Source: Taudactylus pleione
Lineage: Eukaryota > Chordata > Amphibia > Anura > Myobatrachidae
DNA length: 64,000 bases
NCBI GenBank assembly: GCA_031769625.1
Contig: JAUIMM010000577.1
Location: 1,798,001 to 1,862,000, forward strand
Reading direction: 5' to 3'
Shown here: positions 42,511 through 55,460 of the stretch, in pieces
Layout: every line of letters starts with the position of its first letter
Numbering within the stretch: position 1 is the stretch's first letter
Made by a program: the position numbers and the translations under genes
Notes under the pieces: model-generated
What the model was told of the DNA's origin: nothing
The model's input: only the letters and a program-made list of their open reading frames with translations
Database searches by the model: none

Positions 42511-43580
42511 CTACATTACACTACCCTTAACCCAGCTCTCTCTCCCCGCACACACTACACTACCCCTAACTCTGCTCCTGCTCCCCGCACACACTACACT
42601 ACCCCTTACTCTGCTCATGCTCCCCGCACACACTACACTACCCCTAACTCTGCTCCTGCTCCAAACACACACTACACTACCCCTAACTCTGCTCCTGCTC
42701 CACACACACATTACACTACCCCTAACCCTGCTGCCACTCGCCGTACACACTACACTACCCCTAACCCTGCTGCCGCTCCCCGCACACACTACTCTACCCC
42801 TTACCCTGCTCCCACAACCCACACACTACACTACCCCTAACCCTGTTGCCACTCCACGTACACACTACACTCCCCTAGCCCTGCTGCCACTCCCCGCACA
42901 CCGTGCACTACCCCTAATGCTGATGCTGCTTCCCACATGCCTGACATTACCTCTAACCCTGCTCCCACTCCCCATACACACTTCCCTACCGCTAACCATG
43001 CTCCTGCGCCCCGCACACAATACACTACCCCTAATCCTGCTGTCGCTCCCCGAACACACTTCACTAACCCTAACCCTGATCCCTCTCCCCGCACACACTT
43101 CATTACCCCTAACCTTGATCCCACTCTCCACAAAAACTACACTACCCCTAACACTGTTGCCGTTCCCCGCACACACTACATTACCCCTAACCCTGCTCCC
43201 ACTCCCCATACACACTACCCTACCCCTAACCATGCTCCTGCTCTCCGCACACAATACACTACCCCTAATCCTGCTGTCGCTCCCCGCACACACTTCACTA
43301 ACCCTAACCCTGATCACTCTCCCCGCACACACTACATTACCCCTACCCTTGATCCCACTCCCGGCAAACCCTACACTACCCCTAACCCTCCTCCCACTCC
43401 CTGCACGCACTACACTACCCCTAACCATGCTACTGCTCCCCACACACTACACTACCCCTAAACCTGCTCCCACTCCCCTCACACACTACACTACCCCTAA
43501 CCATGCCACTGCTCCCCAAACAGTACACTACCCCTAAACCTGCTCCCTCTCCCCTCACACACTACACTACCCCTAACCAT
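42511..43580. repeat. Segmental repeat (pairs with 31940-33008)
   Basis: Aligns with 31940-33008 at an offset of 10,571-10,572 bp. Shared landmarks are CTGCTCATGCTCCCC, CTGCTCCCACAACCCACAC, CATGCCTGACATTACC, CCACAAAAACTACAC, and the CCCCAAACAGTACACTACC unit. The one-base offset change corresponds to CACTACATACCCC near 32602, a 1-bp loss relative to CACTACATTACCCC here. Confidence 0.83.
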
Positions 43581-44919
43581 GCTACTGCTCCCCAAGCACT
43601 ACACTACCCCTAAACGTGCTCCCACTCCCCTCACACACTACCCTACCCCTAACCCTGCTCCCACTCCACTCACACACTACACTACCCCTAACCCTGCTAC
43701 TGCTCCCTGCACACACTACACTACTCCTAACCCTGCTCCCGCTTCCCGCACACACTACACTACCCCTAACTCTGCTCCTGCTCCCCACACACACTACACT
43801 ACCCCTAATCCTACTCCCACCCCCCGCACACACTACTCTACCCCTAACCCTGCTCCCACTCCCCTCACACACTATACTACCCCTAACCATGCTACTGCTC
43901 CCTGCACACACTACACTACCCCTAACCATGCTACTGCTCCCTGCACACACTACACTACCCCTAACCATGCTACTGCTCCCTGCACACACTACACTACCCC
44001 TAACCATGCTACTGCTCCCCACACACTACACTAACCCTTACCCTGCTCCTACTCCCAGTACACACTTCACTACCCCTAACCCTGCTCCCACTCCACTCAC
44101 ACACTACACTACCCCTAACCATGCTACTGCTCCCCACACACACTACACTACCCCTAACTCTGCTCCTGGTCCCCACACACACTACACTACCGCTAACCTT
44201 CCACTCCCCACACACACTACACTACCCCTAACTCTGCTCCCTCTCCCCGCACACACTACACTACCCCTAACCCTGCTCCAGCTCCCCGCTACACTACACT
44301 ACCCCTAACCCAACTCCCTCTCCCCGCACACACTACACTACCCCTAACTCTGCTCCTGCTCCCTGCACACACTACACTACCCCTAACTCTGCACTGGTCC
44401 TCACACGCACTACACTACCCCTAACCCTGCTGCCGCTCCCCGCACACTCTACACTACCCCTAACTCTGCTCCTGCTCCACACACACACTACACTACCCCT
44501 AACCCTGCTGCCACTCCCCGTACACACTACAATACCCCTAACCCTGCTGCCACTCCCCGCACACACTACACTACCCCTAGCCCTGCTGCCTCTCCCTGTA
44601 CACACTACACTACCCCTAACCCTGCTGCCACTGCCCGCACACCCTGCACTTCCCCTAATGCTGATGCTGCTTCCCACATGCACTACATTACCCCTAACCC
44701 TGCTCCCACTCCCCATACACACTACCCTACCCCTAACCATGCTCCTGCTCCCCGCACACACTTCACTAACCCTAACCCAGATCCCTCTACACGCACACAC
44801 TACATTACCCCTAAACTTGATCCCACTCCCTGAAAACACTACACTACCCCTAACTCTTTCGCCATTCCCCGCACACACTACACTACCCCTAACCCTGCTC
44901 CCACTCCCCTCACACACTA

Positions 44920-47900
44920 CCCCTAACCATGCTACTGCTCCCCACACACTACACTACCCCTAACCCTGCTCCCACTCCCAGCACACACTACACTACCCCT
45001 AACCCTGCTCCCACTCCCCTCACACACTACACTACCCCTAACCATGCTATTGCTCCCCACACACTACACTACGCCTAACCCTCCTCCCACTCCCCGCACA
45101 CACTACACTACCCCTAAGCATGCTACTGCTCCCCACACACTACACTACCCCTAACCCTGCTCCCACTCCCCGCACACACTACACTACCCCTAACTCTGCT
45201 CCTGCTCCCCGCACACACTACACTACCCCTATCTCTGCTCCTGGTCCCCACACACACTACACTACCCCTAACTCTGCTCCCACTCCCCGCACACACTACA
45301 CTACCCGTAACCCTGCTCCCGCTCCCCGCACACACTACACTACCCATAACCCTGCTGCCGCTCCCCGCTACACTACAGTACCCCTAACTCTGCTCTTGCT
45401 CCCCACATACACTACACTACCCCTAACCCTGCTGCCACTCCCCGTACACACTACACTACCCCTAACCCTGCTGCCACTCCCAGCACACACTACACTACCC
45501 CTAACCCTGCTTCTGCTCCCCGCACACACTACACTACCCCTAACTCTGCTCCTGCTCCACACACACTACACTACCCCTAACTCTGCTGCCACTCCCCGTA
45601 CACACTACACTACCCCTAACCCTGCTGCCGCTCCCCGAACACACTACACTACCCCTAACCGTGTTGCCACTCCCCGTACACACTACACTACCCCTAGCCC
45701 TGCTGCCTCTCCCCGTACACATTACACTACCCCTAACCCTGTTGCCACTCCACGTACACACTACACTCCCCTAGCCCTGCTGCCACTCCCCGCACACCCT
45801 GCACTACCCCTAATGCTGATGCTGCTTCCCACATGCCTGACATTACCTCTAACCCTGCTCCCACTCCCCATACACACTACCCTACCGCTAACCATGCTCC
45901 TGCGCCCCGCACACAATACACTACCCCTAATACTGCTGTCGCTCCCCGCACACACTACCTTACCCCTAACCTTGATCCCTCTCCCTGCACACACTACATT
46001 ACCCCTAACCTTGATCCCACTCTCCGCAAACACTACACTACCCCTAACCCTCTTCCCATTCCCCGCACACACTACACTACCCCTAACCATGGTACTGCTC
46101 CCCACACACTACACTACCCCTAACCCTGCGCCCACTCCCCGCACACACTACACTACCCCTAACTCTGCTCCTGCTCCCCGAACACACTACACTACCCCTA
46201 ACTCTGCTCCTGGTCCCCACACACACTAAACTACCCCTAACTCTGCTCCCACTCCCCGCACACACTACACTACCCCTAACCCAACTCCCTCTCCCCGCAC
46301 ACACTACACTACCCCTAACTCTGCTCCTGTTCCCCGTACACACTACACTACCCATAACTCTGCTCCTGGTCCCCACACACACTACACTACCCATAAGTCT
46401 GCTCTTGCTCCACACACACACTACACTACCCCTAACCCTGCTGCCACTCCCCGCACACACTACACTACCCCTAACCCTGCTGCCACTCCCCGCACACACT
46501 ACACTACCCCTAACCCTGTTGCCAATCCCCGCACACCCTGCACTACCCGTAATGCTGATGCTGCTTCCCACATGCTCTACATTACCCCTAACCCTGCTCC
46601 CACTCCCCATACACACTACTCTACCCCTAACCATGCTCCTGCTCCCCGCACACAATACACTACCCCTATCCCTGATCCCACTCCCCGCACACACTACACT
46701 AACTCTAACCCTGATCACTCTCCCCGCACACACTATATTACCCCTAACCTTGATCCCACTCCCCGCAAACACTACACTACCCCTAACCCTCCTCCCACTC
46801 CCCGCACACACTACACTACCCCTAACCATGCTACTGCTCCCCACACACAACATTACCCCAAAACCTGCTCCCACTCCCCTCACACACTACACTACCCCTA
46901 ACCCTGCTCCCACTCCACTCACACACTACACTACCCCTAACCCTGCTACTGCTCCCTGCACACACTACACTACTCCTAACCATGCTATTGCTCCCCACAA
47001 ACTACACTACCCCTAACACTGCTCCTGCTCCCCGCACACAATACACTACCCCTAACTCTGCTCCTGCTCCCCACACACACTACACTACCCCTAATCCTAC
47101 TCCCACCCCCCGCACAGACTACACTACCCCTTACCCTGTTCCCACTCCCCTCACACACTATACTACCCCTAACCATGCTATTTCTCCCTGCACACACTAC
47201 ACTACCCCTAACCATGCTACTGCTCCCTGTACACACTACACTACCCCTAACCATGCTACTGCTCCCCACACACTACACTAACCCTAAGCCTGCTCCCACT
47301 CCCAGTACACACTACTCTACCCCTAACCCTGCTCCCACTCCACTCACACACTACACTACCCCTAACCATGCTACTGCTCCCCACACACACTACACTACCC
47401 CTAACCCTCCTCCCACTACCCGCACACACTACACTACCCCTTTCCATGCTACTGCTCCCCACACACTACACTACCCCTAACCTTGCTCCCACTCCCCGCA
47501 CACACTACACTACCCCTAACTCTGCTCCTGCTCCCCGCACACACTATACTACCCCTAACTCTGCTCCTGGTCCCCACACACACTACACTACCGCTAACCT
47601 TCCACTCCCCACACACACTACACTACCCCTAACTCTGCTCCCACTCCCTGCACACACTACACTACCCCTAACCCTGCTCCCGCTCCCCGTACACACTACA
47701 CTACCCCTAACTCTTCTCCCACTCCCCGCACACACTACACTACCCCTAACCCTGCTCCCTCTCCCCACACACACTACACTACCCCTAACTCTGCACTGGT
47801 CCCCACACGCACTACACTACCCCTAAGCCTGCTGCCGCTCCCCGCACACTCTACACTACCCCTAACTCTGCTCCTGCTCCACACACACACTACACTACCC

Positions 47901-48900
47901 CTAACCCTGCTTCCATTCCCCGTACACACTACACTACCCCTAACCCTGCTTCCGCTCCATGCGCACATTACACTACCCCTAACTCTGCTCCAGGTCCCCA
48001 CACACTCTACACTACCGCTAACCTTCCACTCCCCACACACACTACACTACCCCTAACTCTGCTCCCACTCCCCGTACACACTACACTACCCCTAACCCTG
48101 CTTCCGCTTCCTGCACACACTACACTACCCCTAACTCTGCTCCTGCTCCCCGCACACACTACACTACCCCTATCCATGCTACTGCTCCCCACACACTGCA
48201 CTACCCCTAACCCTCTTCCCACTCCCCGCACACACTACACTACCCCTAACCATGCTACTGCTCCCCACACACTACACTACCCCTAACCCTGCTCCCCCTC
48301 CTCGCACACCCTGCACTACCCCTAATGCTGATGGTGCTCCCCACACACTACACAACCCCTAACCCTCCTCCCACTCCCCGCACACACTACACTACCCCTA
48401 ACCATGCTACTGCTCCCCACACACACTACACTACCCCTAACCATGCTCCTGCTCCCCGCACACACTACACTACTCCTAACCCTGCTCCCACTCCCTGCAC
48501 ACACTACACTACCCCTAACCATGCTACTGCTCCCCACACACTACACTACCCCTAACCCTCCTCCCACTCCCCGCACACACTTCACTACCCCTAACTATGC
48601 TCCCACTCCCCGCACACACTACACTACCCCTAACTCTGCTCCTGGTCCCCACACACACAACACTACCCCTAACCCTGCTCCCACTCCCCGCACACACTAC
48701 ACTACCCCTAACTCTGCTCCTGGTCCCCACACACACTACACTACCCCTAACCCTGCTCCCACTCCCCCCACACACTACACTACCCCTAACTCTGCTCCCA
48801 CTTCCCGCACACACTACACTACCCCTAACCCTGCTCCCGCTCTCCGCACACACTACTCTACCCATAACCCTGCTGCCGCTCCCCACTACATTACACTACC
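44920..48900. repeat. Higher-order repeat, copy 4 of the 26-48 kb family
   Basis: Aligns with 37894 onward at offset 7,026 bp, then 6,794 bp (39.6 against 46.4 kb), 6,987 bp (40.0 against 47.0 kb) and 6,989 bp (40.8 against 47.8 kb). The final 2-bp step corresponds to CCCCACACACTAC near 40623 against CCCCACACACACTAC here, so a single CA loss can be traced. Confidence 0.8.
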
Positions 48901-51900
48901 CTTAACCCAGCTCTCTCTCCCCGAACACACTACACTACCCCAAACTCTGCTCCTGCTCCCCGCACACACTACACTACCCCTTACTCTGCTCATGCTCCCC
49001 GCACACACTACACTACCCCTAACTCTGCTCCTGCTCCACACACACATTACACTACCCCTAACCCTGCTCCTGCTCCACACACACATTACACTACCCCTAA
49101 CCCTGCTGCCGCTCCCCGCACACACTACTCTACCCCTTACCCTGCTCCCACAACCCACACACTACACTACCCCTAGCTCTGCTGCCACTCCCCGCACACC
49201 CTGCACTACCCCTAATGCTGATGCTGCTTCCCACATGCCTGACATTACCTCTAACCCTGCTCCCACTCCCCATACACACTACCCTACCGCTAACCATGCT
49301 CCTGCGCCCCGCACACAATACACTACCCCTAATCCTGCTGTCGCTCCCCGCACACACTTCACTAACCCTAACCCTGATCCCTCTCCCCGCACACACTTCA
49401 TTACCCCTAACCTTGATCCCACTCTCCACAAAAACTACACTACCCCTAACACTGTTGCCGTTCCCCGCACACACTACACTACCCCCTACACTACCCCCGC
49501 ACACACTACACTACCCCCTAACCCTCCTCCCACTCCCTGCACACACTACACTACCCCTAACCCTGCTCCCACTCCACTCACACACTACACTACCCCTAGC
49601 CCTGCTCCCACTCCCAGCACACACTACACTACCCATAACTCTGCTACTGCTCCCCACACACTACACTACCCCTAACCCTCTTCCCACTCCCCGCACACAC
49701 TACACTACCCCTAACCATGCTACTGCTCCCCACACACTACACTACCCCTAACCCTGCTCCCACTCCCCGCACACACTACACTACCCCTAACTCTGCTCCT
49801 GCTCCCCGAACACACTACACTACCCCTAACTTTGCACTGGTCCCCACACGCACTACACTACCCCTAACCCTGCTCCCGGTCCCCGCACACACTACACTAC
49901 CCCTAACTCTGCTCCCACTCCCCGCACACACTACACTACCCCTAACCCTGCTCCTTCTCCCCGAACACACTACACTACCCCTAACTCTGCACTGGTCCCC
50001 ACACGCACTACACTACCCCTAAGCCTGCTGCCGCTCCCCGCACACTCTACACTACCCCTAACTCTGCTCCTGCTCCACACACACACTACACTACCCCTAA
50101 CCCTGCTTCCTTTCCCCGTACACACTACACTACCCCTAACCCTGCTTCCGCTCCATGCGCACATTACACTACCCCTAACTCTGCTCCTGGTCCCCACACA
50201 CACTACACTACCGCTAACCTTCCACTCCCCACACACACTACACTACCCCTAACTCTGCTCCCACTCCCCGCACACACTACACTACCCCTAACCCTCCTCC
50301 CGCTCCCCGCACACACTACACTACCCATAACCCTGATGCCGCTCCCCGCTACACTACACTACCCCTAACCCAGCTCCCTATCCCCGCACACACTACACTA
50401 CCCCTAACTCTGCTCCTGCTCCCCGCACACACTACACTACCCCTAACTCTGCACTGGTCCCCACACGCACTACACTACCCCTAAGCCTGCTGCCGCTCCC
50501 CGCACACTCTACACTACCCCTAACTCTGCTCCTGCTCCACACACACACTACACTACCCCTAACCCTGCTTCCACTCCCCGTACACACTACATTATCCCTA
50601 ACCTTGATCCCACTCCCCGCAAACACTACACTAGCTCTAACCCTCCTCCCACTCCCCGCACACACTACACTACCCCTAACCATGCTACTGCTCCCCACAC
50701 TCTACACTACCCCTAAACCTGCTCCCACTCCCCTCACACACTACACTACCCCTAACCATGCTACTGCTCCCCAAACACTACACTACCCCTAAACGTGCTC
50801 CCACTCCCCTCACACACTACACTACCCCTAACCCTGCTCCCACTCCACTCACACACTACACTACCCCAAACCCTGCTACTGCTCCCTGCACACACTACAC
50901 TACTCTTAAACGTGCTCCCACTCCCCTCACACACTACACTACCCCTAACCCTGCTCCCACTCCACTCACACACTACACTACCCCTAACCCTGCTACTGCT
51001 CCCTGCACACACTACACTACTCTTAACCATGCTACTGCTCCCCACACACTACACTACCCCTAACCCTGCTCCCGCTCCCCGCACACACTACACTACCCCT
51101 AACTCTGCTCCTGCTCCCCACACACACTACACTACCCCTAATCCTACTCCCACCCCCCGCACACACTACACTACCCCTAACCCTGCTCCCACTCTCCTCA
51201 CACACTATACTACCCCTAACCATGCTACTGCTCCCCACACACTACACTAACCCTAACCCTGCACCCACTCCCAGTACACACTACACTACAGCTAACCCTG
51301 CTCCCACTCCACTCACACACTACACTACCCCTAACCATGCTACTGCTCCCCACACACACTACACTACCCCTAACCCTCCTCCCACTCCCCGCACACACTA
51401 CACTACCCCTAACAATGCTACTGCTCCCCACACACTACACTACCCCTAAACTTGCTCCCACTCCCCGCACACACTACACTACCCCTAACTCTGCTCCTGC
51501 TCCCCCCACACACTACACTACTACACTACCCCTTAGTCTGCTCCTGGTCCCCACACACACTACACTACCGCTAACCTTCCACTCCTCACACACACTACAC
51601 TACCCCAAACTCTGCTCCCACTCCCCGCACACACTACACTACCCCTAACCCTGCTCCCGCTCTCCGCACACACTACACTACCCATAACCCTGCTGCCGCT
51701 CCCCGCTACACTACACTACCCCTAACCCAGCTCCCTCTCCCCGCACACACTACACTACCCCTAACTCTGCTCCTGCTCCCCGCTCACACTACACTACCCC
51801 TAACTCTGCACTGGTCCCCACACGCACTACACTACCCCTAACCCTGCTGCCGCTCCCCGCACACTCTACACTACCCCTAACTCTGCTCCTGCTCCACGTA

Positions 51901-54640
51901 CACACTACACTACCCCTAACCCTGCTGCCACTCCCCGCACACACTACACTACCCCTAGCCCTGCTGCCTCTCCCCGTACACACTACACTACCCCTAACCC
52001 TGCTGCCACTCCCCGCACACCCTGCTCTACCCCTAATGCAGATGCTGCTTCCCACATGCACTACATTACCCCTAACCATTCTCCCACTCCCCATACACAC
52101 TACCCTACCCCTAACCATGCTCCTGCTCCCCGCACACACTTCACTAACCCTAACCCTGATCCCTCTACACGCACACACTACATTACCCTTAATCTTGATC
52201 CCACTCCCAGAAAACACTACACTACCCCTAACACTTTTGCCGTTCCCCGCACACACTACACTACCCCTAACCCTGCTCCCACTCCCCTCACACACTACAC
52301 TACCCCTAACCATGCTACTGCTCCCCACACACTACACTACCCCTAACCCTGCTCCCACTCCCAGCACACACTACACTACCGCTAACCCTGCTCCCACTCC
52401 ACTCACACACTTCACTACCCCTAACCATGCTACTGCTCCCCACACACACTACACTACCCCTAACCCTCCTCCCACTCCCCGCACACACTACACTACCCCT
52501 AACCATGCTATTGCTCCCCACACACTACACTACCCCTAACCCTGCTCCCACTCCCCTCACACACTATACTACCCCTAACCATGCTACTGCTCCCTGCACA
52601 CACTACACTACCCCTAACCATGCTACTGCTCCCCACACACTACACTAACCCTAACCCTGCTCCCACTCCCAGTACACACTACACTACCGCTAACCCTGCT
52701 CCCACTCCACTCACACACTACACTACCCCTAACCATGCTACTGCTCCCCAAACACAACACTACCCCTAACCCTGCTCCCACTCCCCGCACACACTACACT
52801 ACCGCTGACTCTGCTCCTGCTCCCCGCACACACTACACTACCCCTAACTCTGCTCCTGGTCCCCACACACACTACACTACCCCTAACCCTGCTCCCACTC
52901 CCCACACACACTACACTACCCCTAACCCTGCTCCCGCTCCCCGCACACACTACACTACACCTATCTGTGCTCCTGCTCCCCACACACACTACACTACCCC
53001 TAATCCTACTCCCACCCCCCGCACACACTACACTACCCCTAACCCTGCTCCCACTCCCCTCACACACTATACTACCCCTAACCATGCTTCTGCTCCCTGC
53101 ACACACTACACTACCCCTAACCATGCTACTGCTCCCCACACACTACACTAACCCTAACCCTGCTCCCACTCCCCGCACACACTACACTACCCCTAACCAT
53201 GCTACTGCTCCCCACACACACTACACTACCCCTAACCCTCCTCCCACTCCCCGCACACACTACACTACCCCTAACCATGCTACTGCTCCCCACACACTAC
53301 ACTACCCCTAACCTTGCTCCCACTCCCCGCACACACTACACCACCCCTAACTCTGCTCCTGCTCCCCACACACACTACACTACCCCTAACTCTGCTCCTG
53401 GTCCCCACACACACTACACTACCGCTAACCTTCCACTCCTAACACACACTACACTACCCCTAACTCTGCTCCCACACCCCGCACACACTACACTACCCCT
53501 AACCCTGCTCCCTCTCCCCTCACACACTATGCTACCCCTAACCATGCTACTGCTCCCTGCACACACTACACTACCCCTAACCATGCTACTGCTCCCCACA
53601 CACTACACTAACCCTAACCCTGCTCCCACTCCCAGTACACACTACACTACCGCTAACCCTGCTCCCACTCCACTCACACACTACACTACCCCTAACCATG
53701 CTACTGCTCCCCACACACACTACACTACCCCTAACCCTCCTCCCACTCCCCGCACACACTACACTACCCCTAACCATGCTACTGCTCCCCACACCCTACA
53801 CTACCCCTAACCTTGCTCCCACTCCCCGCACACACTACACTACCCCTAACTCTGCTCCTGGTCCCCACACACTCTTCACTACCCATAACCCTGCTGCCGC
53901 TCCCCGCTACACTACACTACCCCTAACCATTCTCCCACTCCCCATACACACTACCCTACCCCTAACCATGCTCCTGCTCCCCGCACACACTTCACTAACC
54001 CTAACCCTGATCCCTCTACACGCACACACTACATTACCCTTAATCTTGATCCCGCTCCCTGAAAACACTACACTACCCCTAACACTTTTGCCGTTCCCCG
54101 CACACACTACACTACCCCTAACCCTGCTCCCACTCCCCTCACACACTACACTACCCCTAACCATGCTACTGCTCCCCACACACTACACTACCCCTAACCC
54201 TGCTCCCACTCCCAGCACACACTACACTACCCCTAACCCTGCTCCCACTCCCCTCACACACTACCCCTAACCATGCTACTGCTCCCCACACACTACACTA
54301 CCCCTAACCCTGCTCCCACTCCCCTCACACACTATACTACCCCTAACCATGCTACTGCTCCCTGCACACACTACAATACCCCTAACCATGCTACTGCTCC
54401 CCACACACTACACTAACCCTAACCCTGCTCCCACTCCCAGTACACACTACACTACCGCTAACCCTGCTCCCACTCCACTCACACACTACACTACCCCTAA
54501 CCATGCTACTGCTCCCCAAACACACTACACTACCCCTAACCCTCCTCCCACTCCCCGCACACATTACTCTACCCCTAACCATGCTACTGCTCCCCACACA
54601 CTACACTACTCCTAACCTTGCTCCCACTCCCCGCACACAC
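48324..54640. repeat. ~7.1-7.8-kb higher-order repeat, copy A
   Basis: Begins at the AATGCTGATGGTGCTCCCC marker and aligns with 55461-62475. Offsets are 7,137 bp (48.4 kb), 7,286 bp (49.5 kb), 7,399 bp (50.0-50.8 kb), 7,438 bp (52.0 kb), 7,555 bp (53.2-53.6 kb) and about 7,828 bp (54.2 kb). The steps 7,399 to 7,438 to 7,555 to 7,828 are exactly 1, 3 and 7 units of 39 bp, showing whole-unit gains in copy B or losses here. Confidence 0.87.
49479..49518. repeat. Rearranged unit junction with CACTACCCCCTACACTACCC
   Basis: A truncated unit is inserted: CACTACCCCCTACACTACCC runs directly into CCGCACACAC and then CTACCCCCTAACCC. It combines five-C tracts with loss of most of a variable half. The same arrangement is found at about 56761-56805, in the other ~7-kb higher-order copy, so it predates that duplication. 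Confidence 0.75.
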
Positions 54641-55460
54641 TACACTACCCCTAACTCTTCTCCCACTCCCCGCACACACTACACTACCCCTAACCCTGCT
54701 CCCTCTCCCCGCACACACTACACTACCCCTAACCCTCCTCCCACTCCCCGCACACACTACACTACCCCTAACCAAGCTCCTGCTCCCCACACACTACACT
54801 ACTCCTAACCTTGCTCCCACTCCCCGCACACACTACACTACCCCTAACTCTGCTCCTGCTCCCCGCACACACTACACTACCCCTAACTCTTCTCCCACTC
54901 CCCGCACACACTACACTACCCCTAACCCTGCTCCCTCTCCCCACACGCACTACACTACCCCTAAGCCTGCTGCCGCTCCCCGCACACTCTACACTACCCC
55001 TAACTCTGCTCCTGCTCCACACACACACTACACTACCCCTAACCCTGCTTCCATTCCCCGTACACACTACACTACCCCTAACCCTGCTTCTGCTCCATGC
55101 GCACATTACACTACCCCTAACTCTGCTCCTGGTCCCCACACACACTACACTACCGCTAACCTTCCACTCCCCACACACACTACACTACCCCTAACTCTGC
55201 TCCCACTCCCCGCACACACTACACTACCCCTAACCCTGCTTCCGCTTCCTGCACACACTACACTACCCCTAACTCTGCTCCTGCTCCCCGCACACACTAC
55301 ACTACCCCTATCCATGCTACTGCTCCCCTACACTACACTACCCCTAACCCTCTTCCCACTCCCCGCACACACTACACTACCCCTAACCATGCTACTGCTC
55401 CCCACACACTACACTACCCCTAACCCTGCTCCCCCTCCTCGCACACCCTGCACTACCCCT

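Noticed and set aside
41990..43537. Longest open frame (about 515 codons, plus strand, Leu/Pro-rich) as a protein-coding gene
   Set aside because: It is a direct translation of the 39-bp unit with no non-repeat domain. Overlapping frames on both strands are also open, it starts and ends at unit variants, and the same happens across the window. No initiation context, splice structure or codon bias supports coding.
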